A stretch of DNA of 64,000 nt from Lactiplantibacillus daowaiensis (GCF_005405085.1 NZ_BJDJ01000012.1:35181-99180), one strand, 5' to 3'; counted from the stretch's first letter, positions 34,838 to 44,519 are shown. Made by a program: numbers and translations. The notes: generated by a model not told the origin, from the letters alone.

Positions 34838-35227
34838 GAATTATCTCAACCACCCTATTCGCACTAAAAATTGCATAGGTCTAGTTTAGACGTCTTTAAC
34901 GCCGCCGACTACTACTTTTAATAAATCGTATGAATTACCTGACGATTCGTTGACCAATGCTCACAAGAACCACATGTTTGCTGCAACAAAAAACGAGTTT
35001 GAGACAAGACCTCGACTACCGATACGTTTCGTTTCCGGCCAGCAGTAATTGCATTTACTGTTGCAAAAAAAGTACGTACCCACTTGGATACGCACTTCTT
35101 TGGTATTGTTTCAATAATAAGTGCAATTCAGCAACGACAACCCGGAAGTAAGTTAAAGCGTGAACGTACTAATTGGCTGGCCGTCAACGTTCAAAGACTT
35201 TTGCCTTAAACTCAGTTTGGATTTTGT
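34838..35227. other. 390-bp intergenic region
   Basis: No gene seen. It holds the region upstream of the serine hydrolase gene on one side and the aminotransferase terminator (35064-35098) on the other. Short open frames on both strands have no ribosome site. Confidence 0.5.
35064..35098 (-). terminator. terminator downstream of the aminotransferase gene
   Basis: Minus-strand AAGTGCGTA and TACGTACTT arms with seven T after, about 130 bp past the stop. Confidence 0.65.
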
Positions 35228-36256
35228 TTAATCTAAGTCGACTTTTTGAACCCAACCTTCAGGTGCTTCACGGTCACCAAATTGGATACCAGTCAATTCA
35301 TCGTAAAGTTTCTTCGTTACCGGACCAACTTCAGTTTCACTGTAGAAGACATGTAACTTACCGTTGTGTTCCAATCCACCAATTGGTGAGATAACCGCAG
35401 CGGTCCCACAGGCGCCAGCTTCAGCAAATCGGTCTAAATCGTCAATGTACACATCGCCTTCTTCAACCGGCATGCCAAATTTATGTTCAGCTAAGTAAAG
35501 TAATGAATACTTCGTCACTGAAGGCAAGATTGATGGCGACTTAGGCGTTACAAACTTGCCATCGGTCGTAATCCCAAAGAAGTTCGCTGAACCAACTTCT
35601 TCAATCTTTTTATGTTCAACTGGGTCTAAGTAAACACAGTCTGAGAAGCCAGCTTGGTGCGCCGCTTGACCTGGGAATAAACTAGCGGCATAGTTCCCAC
35701 CAACTTTATAAGCCCCAGTCCCTTTATGAGCAGCCCGGTCATAGTTAGAAGTTGTAAAGTTCGTTGGCGTCATGCCGCCTTTGAAGTAACTCCCAACGGG
35801 CATAGCAAAGACCGTAAAGATATATTCTTGCGCTGGATGGACCCCAATGTTACCACCGACCCCAATCATCAATGGTCGTAAGTAAAGGGTAGCACCAGTA
35901 CCATATGGTGGCACATAATCTTGGTTAGCCCGAACAACTTGCTTAACCGCGTCAACAAACATATCCGTTGGCACTTGTGGCATTAATAAGCGTTCACAAC
36001 TTGTTTGCATCCGCGCAGCATTCCGGTCTGGCCGGAATAATTGGACACTACCGTCCTTGGTGCGATAAGCTTTTAAGCCTTCAAAGTCTTGTTGGCCATA
36101 ATGTAAGGCCGTCGAACCTTCGCTAATATGTAAGGTTGCATCACCGGTAAGTTCCTTTTTGTACCAAGCACCATCTTTCCAATATGCGCGATAACGATAT
36201 GGAAGATTACGATATTCGAAACCTAAGTTGTTCCAATCTAATTGTACGTCTGCCAT
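35228..36256 (-). CDS. ilvE: branched-chain amino acid aminotransferase
   Basis: A 342-aa class IV PLP aminotransferase moving the amino group between Leu, Ile or Val and 2-oxoglutarate. The PLP lysine is K184 in GTGAYKVGGNYA. The conserved C-terminal EAGACGTAAVISPI is visible. In L. plantarum this enzyme starts amino-acid catabolism to flavour compounds; the 2-oxoacids it makes are substrates for dehydrogenases like the one at 3.2-4.2 kb. It stands alone with a strong promoter. Also called bcaT. Confidence 0.94.
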   Translation of the reverse strand: MADVQLDWNNLGFEYRNLPYRYRAYWKDGAWYKKELTGDATLHISEGSTALHYGQQDFEGLKAYRTKDGSVQLFRPDRNAARMQTSCERLLMPQVPTDMFVDAVKQVVRANQDYVPPYGTGATLYLRPLMIGVGGNIGVHPAQEYIFTVFAMPVGSYFKGGMTPTNFTTSNYDRAAHKGTGAYKVGGNYAASLFPGQAAHQAGFSDCVYLDPVEHKKIEEVGSANFFGITTDGKFVTPKSPSILPSVTKYSLLYLAEHKFGMPVEEGDVYIDDLDRFAEAGACGTAAVISPIGGLEHNGKLHVFYSETEVGPVTKKLYDELTGIQFGDREAPEGWVQKVDLD

Positions 36257-36315
36257 GTGATCCGACTTCCTTTATATGTAATTTATTCCTTTTAATTAAT
36301 TGGAATTTAATTAAA

Positions 36316-36344
36316 AGATTAATAGAATCTAAGAACTTTGTCAA
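36316..36344 (-). promoter_or_regulatory. promoter of the aminotransferase gene
   Basis: Minus-strand TTGACA (36344-36339), 17-bp spacer, TAATCT (36321-36316), about 60 bp upstream of the start; A/T-rich palindromic sequence follows and could hold an operator. Confidence 0.75.
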
Positions 36345-36382
36345 GGGCTTTTGAATTCAATTACCATCTTTTCAGTGACATT

Positions 36383-36391
36383 TGGTATAAT
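36383..36391 (+). promoter_or_regulatory. extended -10 promoter
   Basis: TGGTATAAT, an extended -10 element, 36 bp before the GTG of the 109-aa gene; the -35 is not clear. Confidence 0.6.
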
Positions 36392-36426
36392 AGCAATAAA
36401 TTAAGCAAACAAAGGACGGCTTTGTC

Positions 36427-36756
36427 GTGGCAAGTAATTCAGATTCAATTTATAACGTGATGTTCTACATCGTCCATCATCCGGCCGAGATCACTTTCAC
36501 TACGCCGGAATACACTAACGTCGTGCGGATGGGCATTCCGGACCGAATCAAAGTCGCTAATCCCGAAATTTATTTTCCTGATAATAAGCTACTGGTCAAT
36601 CGGTTTCAAGAAGACTTCGTTGCCAAAAATGGGAACATCTTAGATTTCTTCTTTGATTACACGGAAAAGAAAGTCCCGAACTACCATGAAGTTTGGGTCT
36701 CAACCGCACATTTAACTAGTAAGCAGTTGTATTTTATGGAACTATCATTTGAATAA
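36427..36756 (+). CDS. conserved hypothetical protein, 109 aa
   Basis: I do not recognise a family. The protein is soluble, acidic, rich in Phe and Tyr and mixes beta and helical segments (IYFPDNKLLVNRFQEDF, then ILDFFFDYTE). It starts with GTG; AAAGGACGG lies just upstream. It has a clean extended -10 promoter and its own terminator, so it looks like a real single-gene unit. Codon use is like that of its neighbours. Confidence 0.7.
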   Translation: MASNSDSIYNVMFYIVHHPAEITFTTPEYTNVVRMGIPDRIKVANPEIYFPDNKLLVNRFQEDFVAKNGNILDFFFDYTEKKVPNYHEVWVSTAHLTSKQLYFMELSFE

Positions 36757-36761
36757 CTTAA

Positions 36762-36800
36762 CGCACGTTACCAACTGTGGTAGCGTGCGTTTTTCTTTTC
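36762..36800 (+). terminator. terminator after the 109-aa gene
   Basis: ACGCACGTTACCA pairs with TGGTAGCGTGCGT and is followed by a T-rich tail. Confidence 0.85.
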
Positions 36801-36837
36801 TAAATTAACAATGGCGTAATCAAAAAACACCCAACAA

Positions 36838-36880
36838 AAAAGGAGCCAGCGACTGAATTGTCGTTGGCTCCTTTAGCTAT
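36838..36880 (-). terminator. terminator after the lipoprotein gene
   Basis: Minus-strand AAAGGAGCCAACGAC pairs with GTCGCTGGCTCCTTTTTTG, 10 bp past the stop. Confidence 0.85.
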
Positions 36881-36890
36881 TACGGTATGA

Positions 36891-37859
36891 TTACTTCGTC
36901 ATAAAGATATACAAATCTGAAGTCGAAACCCCAATCGTAAACTTCACGCCCTTGGAATAAATTGGATCAATGGTCGTGGTACTACTATTATTACTCTTGG
37001 TTTCTTTGGCAAACTTCTTCATCACTTGCTTGGCATTGGCACCTGAAACACTGCTCATTAAAGCAAAGGACGTCCCAAAGTTCTTCTTGCGCGTTGTATT
37101 CTTCATCGCTTTAACAGGCACGATCATGGCCGTTCCCATGACATCGCCATTTTGTACGTTCATCCGAATCTTATAATCCGTCGTCGTCAAAACATTGGTT
37201 ACGCCTTTAGGTGTTTTGGTGGGCAATAATTGGTCTTTGACTTTCGCCTTAGCCGTCTTCATCGCTGCCGCAACTGACTTTTGACTCGCCTGTAAACTAG
37301 CAGCCTGCGTTTGTAACTTGGCAGCGGCGGTCTGTTGCGCTTGCAGCGTTTTAGCTGCTGCAACTGCGGCCGTCCCACCCTTGGCTACTTGTGCTTTGGC
37401 AGTTTTAACGGTTGCTTGGATCTTAGCTTGTTGTTGCTTTAAAGCAGCGGCTTGCGCTTGTAGCTTTTGCGCCGCCGTTTGTTGTTTTTTCGTCATCTTT
37501 GAGGCAATTAAGGCCTGGTTATAACTGTTGGCTAACGTCTTGTAACGGGCTAACCGCTTCGCCGCCTTAACATGCACCGTCGTACTTTGACTACCAGCCG
37601 TCAACTTGACCGTTTGGCGGGTCGTCTTGGTTGGCACTTGAATAACAAACGTGTTGTTGTGCACTGTTTGCGTCTTCGTTTTTGCCCCATCGATCTTATA
37701 ACTGACCGTCTTCGTATTGGCATGCCCTTTGACCGCCGCCACTAAACCGTTGCGTGTATAAGTTGATTTCGTCGTTGATAACTTAGTCGACCCACAACCA
37801 GCTAGCACTAAAGCCAACGCACCGGCTGAAACGGCCACTAATGTGGTTTTTCGAAACAC
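36891..37859 (-). CDS. lipoprotein with Ala/Gln/Lys-rich coiled coil
   Basis: A 322-aa surface lipoprotein. The signal peptide ends ALVLAGC with Cys22 as the lipidation site. Residues about 30-105 look like a beta-sandwich, residues about 115-210 are an Ala/Gln/Lys repeat-like helix of coiled-coil type, and residues about 215-322 form a distinct C-terminal domain. It lies 14 bp after the second ABC exporter gene, so it is probably cotranscribed. I do not recognise its function; the coiled coil could reach across the wall. Confidence 0.75.
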   Translation of the reverse strand: MFRKTTLVAVSAGALALVLAGCGSTKLSTTKSTYTRNGLVAAVKGHANTKTVSYKIDGAKTKTQTVHNNTFVIQVPTKTTRQTVKLTAGSQSTTVHVKAAKRLARYKTLANSYNQALIASKMTKKQQTAAQKLQAQAAALKQQQAKIQATVKTAKAQVAKGGTAAVAAAKTLQAQQTAAAKLQTQAASLQASQKSVAAAMKTAKAKVKDQLLPTKTPKGVTNVLTTTDYKIRMNVQNGDVMGTAMIVPVKAMKNTTRKKNFGTSFALMSSVSGANAKQVMKKFAKETKSNNSSTTTIDPIYSKGVKFTIGVSTSDLYIFMTK

Positions 37860-37873
37860 GCGACACCCCTCCT

Positions 37874-39760
37874 TTAATCTAAGTTGATATTGCCAGTAAA
37901 CTGACTGTTGTATAAGTCGGCATAAAAACCGTCTTTGGCCATCAATTGTTCATGATTCCCAGTTTCAACAACTGACCCATGATTCATCACGATGATGTTA
38001 TCAGCGCCTTGAATCGTGGATAATCGATGTGCAACCACGAAACTGGTCCGGTTCTTCAATAACCGTTCCATCGCGTGTTGGATATGCACTTCGGTCCGGG
38101 TATCGACGGAACTTGTGGCTTCATCCAAAATCAAGATTTCTGGATCAGCAACAAAGGCCCGAGCAATCGTCAACAATTGGCGTTGCCCTTGTGAGATGTT
38201 TGACGCTTCTTCGTTTAGGATCGTTTGATAACCATCTGGTAACTTGCGAACAAAGCCGTCCACATGGGCTGCCTCAGCTGCCGCGTAGATTTCTTCATCA
38301 GACGCATCTTCGCGACCATACTTCAAGTTTTCAAAAATCGTCCCGGTAAATAACCACGTGTCTTGTAAGACCATCGCAAAGTGTGACCGTAAATCTTCAC
38401 GATCTAAATCACGCGTATCGGTCCCATTTAAGCGAATCGAACCACCCTTAACGTCATAGAACCGTTCCAACAAGTTAATGATGGTCGTCTTCCCGGCCCC
38501 AGTTGGCCCGACAATGGCGACTTGTTCACCGCGCTTAACATCTAAGTTATAATCGGTCATCAACAAGTCATCGCCATAACCAAATTGCACGTGATCTAAC
38601 GTAATTAAGTTTTGATCATCGGTCGCAACTGGTAAGTTGGACTTCGTTTGCTTCATTTCTTCTTCGTCTAAGACTTCAAAGACCCGTTCCGCTGATGCAA
38701 CCGTTGATTGAATCGTGTTCAACAAGTTGGCCATTTGCGAAATTGGTTGTGAGAATTGTTGGGTATATTGTAAGAACGCTTGAATATTCCCTAACGACAC
38801 ATTCCCATGCGCCACATCGATCCCACCAATAATTGCAACGAAAACATAGCCGATGTTATTTAAGAACATCATCAATGGCATGATGATCCCAGAAATAAAT
38901 TGGGCCTTCCAAGCCGATTGATAGTAGTTATCGTTTTGTTCTTCAAAGTCATCAATCGCATCTTGTTCCTTGTTGAAACTCTTGATGACCACGTGACCGG
39001 CATAATTTTCTTCAACTTGGTTATTCAATAACCCCAAGCTCTTTTGTTGGGTCCCAAAGTACTTTTGTGACTTAGGGGCAATAACCCCCACCACAACGAT
39101 ACTTAATGGAATCGTCACTAAGGCGATCAACGTCAACTTCCAACTAATGGAAATCATCATCCATAACGTCCCAACAAACGTGACGACACTAGTTACTGCT
39201 TGCGTCAAGTTTTGTTGCAAGGTGTTGGCAATGTTATCCATATCGTTAACGGCCCGACTCATAATATCCCCATTAGAATGCGTGTCATAATATGAGATCG
39301 GTACATTTTTCATCTTGCCTTTAAATGACCGGCGTAATTTATAAACAGTCCGCTGTGAAATTCGGGTCATGATAAATTGTTGGATAAAGTTGAAGATGGC
39401 CGAAGCACAATACATCAAAATAACCACTAAAATAATCTCGCCGATTTTTTCAAAGTTGATTGGGTACCCTGACTGGCTAATACCAGCCTTTTGTTGGGCG
39501 ACCCCTTTCATAATACCTTTATAGATTTCAGTCGTTGCTTTCCCTAAAATCTTAGGCGTTTGGATTTGGAAGATCACTGACGTAATCGCAAAAACCATCA
39601 CAACAACTAAACCGATCCAGCGGTCTGACATGTAGCGCATCAAGCGCCCGGCAGTTTTCCAAAAGCTCTTAGGCTTTTCAACTAACCCTTGCGCACCAGG
39701 TCCATGCCGAGGACCACTAGGACGTGGTTGATCAGCACTGGTTGATTTCTTTTCACTCAT
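37874..39760 (-). CDS. ABC exporter half-transporter, second subunit
   Basis: A 628-aa protein with an N-terminal six-helix membrane domain (about residues 45-340) and an ABC ATPase domain. Walker A is GPTGAGKTT, the signature NISQGQRQL and Walker B ILILDEATSSVD. The ABC signature has Q in place of the first G of LSGGQ. A 45-residue hydrophilic Pro/Gly-rich N-terminus precedes the membrane domain. Its start touches the stop of the upstream exporter gene, so the pair probably acts as a heterodimer of the multidrug type. Confidence 0.88.
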   Translation of the reverse strand: MSEKKSTSADQPRPSGPRHGPGAQGLVEKPKSFWKTAGRLMRYMSDRWIGLVVVMVFAITSVIFQIQTPKILGKATTEIYKGIMKGVAQQKAGISQSGYPINFEKIGEIILVVILMYCASAIFNFIQQFIMTRISQRTVYKLRRSFKGKMKNVPISYYDTHSNGDIMSRAVNDMDNIANTLQQNLTQAVTSVVTFVGTLWMMISISWKLTLIALVTIPLSIVVVGVIAPKSQKYFGTQQKSLGLLNNQVEENYAGHVVIKSFNKEQDAIDDFEEQNDNYYQSAWKAQFISGIIMPLMMFLNNIGYVFVAIIGGIDVAHGNVSLGNIQAFLQYTQQFSQPISQMANLLNTIQSTVASAERVFEVLDEEEMKQTKSNLPVATDDQNLITLDHVQFGYGDDLLMTDYNLDVKRGEQVAIVGPTGAGKTTIINLLERFYDVKGGSIRLNGTDTRDLDREDLRSHFAMVLQDTWLFTGTIFENLKYGREDASDEEIYAAAEAAHVDGFVRKLPDGYQTILNEEASNISQGQRQLLTIARAFVADPEILILDEATSSVDTRTEVHIQHAMERLLKNRTSFVVAHRLSTIQGADNIIVMNHGSVVETGNHEQLMAKDGFYADLYNSQFTGNINLD

Positions 39761-41490
39761 TACAGTTGATCCTCCTCTCGTAATTGTGACTTCATAATTT
39801 CTTGATAAACTTCATTATTAGCCTTTAATTCAGCATGGGTCCCTTTACCAACTAACTTACCTTCATCAAGGACTAAGATTAAGTCAGCATCAGCAACCGT
39901 CGCAATTCGTTGGGCCACGATAACGACAACACTTTGTTGAATGAGCTTATCTTGACGTAATTCTGCCCGTAATTCAGCATCAGTCTTAAAGTCCAACGCC
40001 GAAAACGAATCATCAAAGACATAAACTGAGGCCCGCTTGACTAAGGCCCGGGCAATGGCTAACCGTTGCCGTTGACCACCAGAGAAGTTACCCCCGCCTT
40101 GTTCAACGTGGGCATCTAAGCCGCCTTCTTCTTTAACGAAGTCAGTCGAACGGGCAATTTCTAACGCATGCCAAATGTCATCATCGGTGGCGTTTTCATT
40201 CCCAAACTTCATATTGTCGCGAATCGTCCCAGTAAAAAGCGTCGCCGTTTGAGGGACAAACGAAACCGTCCGGTGTAACTCGGCGGTCTTCACATCACGG
40301 ACATCGACACCATCAACCTTGACGTGACCATTTTCAATATCATAAAAACGTGGAATCAGGTTAACTAAAGTCGTTTTACCAGACCCAGTTCCCCCAATGA
40401 TCGCCACGGTTTGACCGGAATGCGCGCTAAAGTCAATATCGGTTAACGCCAACTGCTCGGCCGTTTGATACCGGTAATCCACATGATCAAACGCTAAGCT
40501 ATGATCTTGATCAACTGGTAATTGTTTAGGGTCTTTAGGATCATTAATTTTTGTTTGAATATCTAAGACTTCTTTAATCCGGGTTGCTGAAGCAGCGGCA
40601 CGTGGAATAAAGGCAAAGACCATCGCAAGCATCATAAAGCTCATCAGCACTTGCATCGCGTATGTCATAAACGCGATCATGTTCCCAACTTGCATTGTTT
40701 GACTACTGATCAATTGGCCACCGAACCAAACAATGGCCACGTTAGTCCCACTCATGATCAACGTCATCACTGGGAAAGCTAACGCGACAATGGTGTTAAC
40801 TTTAATGGCATTTTTCGTATAATCTTGGTTGGCATCTTCAAATCGATCTTGTTCAAACTTATCTTGACGGAACGCCCGAATAACCCGGACCCCAGTCAAG
40901 CCTTCCCGGAACACTAAGTTGATCCGGTCAGTCTTCGTTTGCATCGCTCGGAATAACGGAATCGCAAATCCCATAATTAATCCGATAAAGATTAATAGTA
41001 CTGGAATTGAGACCACGAAAATCCAAGTTAATTCATGACTCTTGGTATAAGCCAAAAAACTGGCCCCAATTAACATGATTGGCGCCATGATCATCATCCG
41101 CAAGGCCATCATGGCCACGTTTTGGATTTGCACAACGTCGTTGGTCGTCCGGGTAATTAATGAAGAGGTTTCAACTTTATCAAATTCATCATTAGAAAAG
41201 TTGATGACTTTCTTATAAATATCCGAACGTAAATTTTTCCCTAACTGTTGTGATGACCGGGCGGCCAAGAATACGTTCCCGAAAGCCGCGACTACCGATA
41301 ACAGTGAAAAACCGATCATTTCAAAACCGATCTTCCAAATATAACTAATGTCGCCAGTGGCAACCCCGTTATTCACAATATTAGACGTCAAACTGGGCAA
41401 GTTTAAATTGGCAATAACTTGCACGATCATAAATAAAATCGCCCCGGTGACGGCCCAATATGAGATCCGGCCCTTCGCTATTTTAAGCAT
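39760..41490 (-). CDS. ABC exporter half-transporter, first subunit
   Basis: A 576-aa six-helix membrane domain plus ABC ATPase. Walker A is GGTGSGKTT, the signature FSGGQRQRL, and Walker B is VYVFDDSFSALD, where an Asp replaces the usual catalytic Glu. Such a degenerate site next to a subunit with the Glu (ILDEATS) is typical of asymmetric heterodimers. The ATG at 41490 follows AGGGGAG; further codons open upstream are not needed. First gene of a three-gene unit ending in the lipoprotein. Confidence 0.88.
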   Translation of the reverse strand: MLKIAKGRISYWAVTGAILFMIVQVIANLNLPSLTSNIVNNGVATGDISYIWKIGFEMIGFSLLSVVAAFGNVFLAARSSQQLGKNLRSDIYKKVINFSNDEFDKVETSSLITRTTNDVVQIQNVAMMALRMMIMAPIMLIGASFLAYTKSHELTWIFVVSIPVLLIFIGLIMGFAIPLFRAMQTKTDRINLVFREGLTGVRVIRAFRQDKFEQDRFEDANQDYTKNAIKVNTIVALAFPVMTLIMSGTNVAIVWFGGQLISSQTMQVGNMIAFMTYAMQVLMSFMMLAMVFAFIPRAAASATRIKEVLDIQTKINDPKDPKQLPVDQDHSLAFDHVDYRYQTAEQLALTDIDFSAHSGQTVAIIGGTGSGKTTLVNLIPRFYDIENGHVKVDGVDVRDVKTAELHRTVSFVPQTATLFTGTIRDNMKFGNENATDDDIWHALEIARSTDFVKEEGGLDAHVEQGGGNFSGGQRQRLAIARALVKRASVYVFDDSFSALDFKTDAELRAELRQDKLIQQSVVVIVAQRIATVADADLILVLDEGKLVGKGTHAELKANNEVYQEIMKSQLREEDQL

Positions 41491-41704
41491 CAACACGCTC
41501 CCCTTCATTTGGTTAGTTCTGCATTTTACAGTGCAACATACTAATCTAGCTAAAAATCGTCTTTTTGTCAACCATCTTTACAAGACTCACGCAAACAATT
41601 GTAACGCAGCACAACTATTTTGACAGCTAAAACGCCTTAAGATTTGGTAAATTTCCTAACTTTTTCAAAATATTTCTCGGTCATCAGCCAACCTTAAATT
41701 AACG

Positions 41705-41748
41705 CAACAAAAAAAGGCGCCACTTAATTAGTGACACCACTTTGCTAA
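41705..41748 (-). terminator. terminator after the YxeA-family gene
   Basis: Minus-strand GGTGTCACT and AAGTGGCGCC arms followed by seven T. The remaining bases 41491-41704 upstream of the exporter genes show no gene. Confidence 0.8.
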
Positions 41749-41752
41749 ACGC

Positions 41753-42145
41753 CTAACTTTCAGCCAATTTTCTTAACACGCCACCGGGCATACTGGCTGG
41801 TTGGACCGCTTCCCAGGATTCGACGTTTTGGCCTTTAGTTTCGATTTTTAAATAATGTTGGAGTTTTAACCGCTTTTGCGCATCAAACGTTAAGGTCCGC
41901 CGATTTCCCGCTGCATCGACGGTCTTGATCTGATACGTATACTCATCTTCACCGGCACCACCGATTCGGTGCCCGGTCGGCCGATTAGTTAAGCCATAGA
42001 CCGTCGTGACTTGGACCATTGGATTGACGTTATCTAGTGCCATCGCAAATTCGCTACCTTGATTCTTAGTCAACGCTGATGACCCTAATAAGGCCCCCAC
42101 CCCGATACCAATAATGACCAATAAACTAATTAACACTTTCTTCAT
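41753..42145 (-). CDS. YxeA family (DUF1093) secreted protein
   Basis: A 130-aa protein with an N-terminal signal or membrane segment (about residues 3-25) and a small beta-rich DUF1093 domain, with GEDEYTYQIKTVDAAG and the terminal VESWEAV segments. Proteins of this family are exported and of unknown function. Single gene; its 5' side faces the polysaccharide deacetylase gene across 247 bp. Confidence 0.78.
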   Translation of the reverse strand: MKKVLISLLVIIGIGVGALLGSSALTKNQGSEFAMALDNVNPMVQVTTVYGLTNRPTGHRIGGAGEDEYTYQIKTVDAAGNRRTLTFDAQKRLKLQHYLKIETKGQNVESWEAVQPASMPGGVLRKLAES

Positions 42146-42228
42146 GTAAACTTCCCCCTGTTAGCTTGCTTGAATTACGTTAAGCTAAGATTACCAAGGC
42201 GGGAACCCCTTGGCTAGCCCGGCTAAGG

Positions 42229-42277
42229 CTTTCTTAACCACCTTTGAAGAACCCTAAGCAAGCTTAGACTTTCTTAA
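42229..42277. repeat. 9-bp direct repeats in a divergent promoter region
   Basis: CTTTCTTAA occurs at 42229-42237 and 42269-42277, 40 bp start to start, in a stretch unusually full of CTTAA/TTAAG. It may be a regulator binding region serving the YxeA-type gene and the deacetylase gene. Confidence 0.4.
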
Positions 42278-42392
42278 AGAATAAGTTACTTAACCTTAAG
42301 AACTAGCTAAATTAAGCGCCTAATTCGCAGCAAACTAACGTAAACCCGTATGATAATAATAGCGTTAGTTCAATCTTGGGGGGATTTTACAC

Positions 42393-43250
42393 ATGCAACT
42401 TTTATCACGCCGATCACTGGGGATTTTTAGTGCCGGTTTACTGCTACTCGGGTTGGCCGGCTGTACTGCTACGGCGACCACTAGTGCACCATCGACGAAA
42501 ACATCATCAACAACTAGTCAGAAGAAAACATCAGCTAAGGCTAAGACCAAGGCAAAACCAAGCGCAAAGCCATATGCGCATTGGCACACTGTCAAAACCG
42601 CTAAAGTGCCGATCTTGATGTACCACAGTATCGCCAGTGGCAATAGTCTTCGCGTGCCAGCTAAGCAATTCAAAGCTGAGATGACTTATTTAAAGCAACA
42701 TCACTATTACACGTTGACCACCGCTGAAGCTATCCATGTCTTAACGACCAAGCAAGTGCCACAAAAGAAAATCGTCTGGATCACGTTGGATGACGCCTAT
42801 CGCGATAATTACACTAAAGCTTGGCCAATCCTAAAACAAACCCAGACTCATGCAACGATCAATTTCATTACCGGCTTTGCGACTAAGAAGAATCATTTAA
42901 ACTTGGCTGAAGCCTTAAAGATGCAAGCTTCCGGGGTGGTCGATTTCCAAAGCCACACGGTCCATCACTTAGATTTAAATCAGTTAACCGATAAACAGCA
43001 ATTAGCTGAGATGGTTGGGTCAAAGACTTGGCTAGACGAACACCTTCACCAACATACCCGCGTCATTTGTTATCCCGCCGGTCGCGCCAACAAACAGACC
43101 TTACACGCGGCTAAATTAGCTGGCTATCAGTTAGCCTTATCAACGACACCGGGCATTGCCACTAGTCACAGTGCCCGCTACAACTTACCGCGTCAACGGG
43201 TCACACCAGGACTGTCGCTAGCTGAGTTCCAACAATTATTACAGCCATAA
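42393..43250 (+). CDS. polysaccharide deacetylase lipoprotein
   Basis: A 285-aa surface-anchored NodB-domain (CE4) deacetylase. The signal peptide ends LGLAGC, giving Cys24 as the lipidated residue; a Ser/Thr/Lys-rich linker runs to about residue 65. The catalytic motifs are ITLDDAYRDN (metal Asp) and SHTVHHLDL (two metal His), then CYPAGR. It would remove N-acetyl groups from wall or surface glycans. The substrate is unknown. Starts after GGGGGGAT. Confidence 0.88.
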   Translation: MQLLSRRSLGIFSAGLLLLGLAGCTATATTSAPSTKTSSTTSQKKTSAKAKTKAKPSAKPYAHWHTVKTAKVPILMYHSIASGNSLRVPAKQFKAEMTYLKQHHYYTLTTAEAIHVLTTKQVPQKKIVWITLDDAYRDNYTKAWPILKQTQTHATINFITGFATKKNHLNLAEALKMQASGVVDFQSHTVHHLDLNQLTDKQQLAEMVGSKTWLDEHLHQHTRVICYPAGRANKQTLHAAKLAGYQLALSTTPGIATSHSARYNLPRQRVTPGLSLAEFQQLLQP

Positions 43251-43251
43251 C

Positions 43252-43292
43252 AAAAGGCAGTTCGCCATCGTTAGCGAACTGCCTTTTGTGTG
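43252..43292. terminator. bidirectional terminator
   Basis: AAAAGGCAGTTCGC pairs with GCGAACTGCCTTTT, between convergent genes. Confidence 0.88.
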
Positions 43293-43295
43293 ATC

Positions 43296-44519
43296 TTAGG
43301 CTTGCAAATAAGCTGGGAAAAGTTGTTCATACATCTCAATAAAATCAAGATACATCTTGGCAGAAATATATTCATTTGGTTGATGTGAGGTTAGATTACC
43401 AGGGCCAAAGACCGTATAATCGGCCCCAACCAAATGATCAATCAAAAACCGTCGCGCATCGGTACCACCGGCTGCACCTAGAATCGGAATCGTTGTTTGA
43501 TCAGTTGGTAAGCCCATCATTTTTAAGGCCTGTTGATTTTGTTGTTGTTCTGCTGGCGTGAATTCAGCATTTTCCAAATAAGGTTGCCCAATTTTTTGAA
43601 TCAATTGAATCATCTTGCTGTGCGCATCGCCTACCACTGGGTCAACGACCATTTCAGCGTGATGTCCAATGTGACTGCCATGTTCTTGGTTATAGTCGCG
43701 AATCGTCTCTTCAAAGACTTGCAACAGCTTTTGGTTGCTAACTTCTGGAATCGTCCGCAAATTAACTTGGGCTGACGCATAGTTTGGAATCGTATTGACT
43801 TGGTTACCACCATGGAATACATCAATATTAAATAGCGTTGGCGTACTCAAAACATCATTGGTGATTCCCGCTGTTAATTTTGTTATATTAGTTTGAATTT
43901 GATAGAGGACATCGACCAAATGCATGACCGCATTTTGACCAAGGCTTGGCATTGAACTGTGCGCGGTCTTGCCTTCAGATGTGACGGTCATATCAATCGA
44001 ACCGGCTTGGCCATAACAAATCCGATAGCCAGATGGTTCCGCAATCATTAATGCGTCAACACCTTGCATATAGCCCGCCGTCGTCAAAGATTGCGCCCCC
44101 TTCTCGGCAAATTCTTCACCATATGTGGCCAATAATCGAATCGTACCGTTTAATGGGACTTGTTGTTCTTTGAGTTCAATCATCGCAATCACAAGCGCTG
44201 CTAACCCACTCTTCATATCGTTAGCGCCACGACCAATCAGATGATCACCATCAGTTGTTAACGTAAACGGATCAGTGGCCCAATCATCGGGATTGACGGC
44301 AACGGTATCCATATGACCAGAAATTGCTAAAACTGGCTGTCCAGCCCCAATTTCAGCGACTAGGTTGGCTCGGCCGTCGCCTTCTGGTAACACCTGACAA
44401 TCAATACCCGCTTGGCTAAATAGCGTCTCTAAATAGTGCGCCACTTCGATTTCATTGCCATTGACCGAATTAATACTAACTAAATGCCGTAAAATATCAA
44501 TTTTCTCAGCTTTTTCCAT
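43296..44519 (-). CDS. M20 metallopeptidase, ArgE/DapE type
   Basis: A 407-aa zinc-dependent deacylase or peptidase. The metal ligands are in SGHMDTV, GRGANDMKSG and ATYGEEFAEKG; a dimerisation insert spans about residues 180-300. It is close in sequence to succinyl-diaminopimelate desuccinylase-like and ArgE-like proteins of lactobacilli. The exact substrate cannot be told. It is the last host gene before the island. Confidence 0.85.
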   Translation of the reverse strand: MEKAEKIDILRHLVSINSVNGNEIEVAHYLETLFSQAGIDCQVLPEGDGRANLVAEIGAGQPVLAISGHMDTVAVNPDDWATDPFTLTTDGDHLIGRGANDMKSGLAALVIAMIELKEQQVPLNGTIRLLATYGEEFAEKGAQSLTTAGYMQGVDALMIAEPSGYRICYGQAGSIDMTVTSEGKTAHSSMPSLGQNAVMHLVDVLYQIQTNITKLTAGITNDVLSTPTLFNIDVFHGGNQVNTIPNYASAQVNLRTIPEVSNQKLLQVFEETIRDYNQEHGSHIGHHAEMVVDPVVGDAHSKMIQLIQKIGQPYLENAEFTPAEQQQNQQALKMMGLPTDQTTIPILGAAGGTDARRFLIDHLVGADYTVFGPGNLTSHQPNEYISAKMYLDFIEMYEQLFPAYLQA

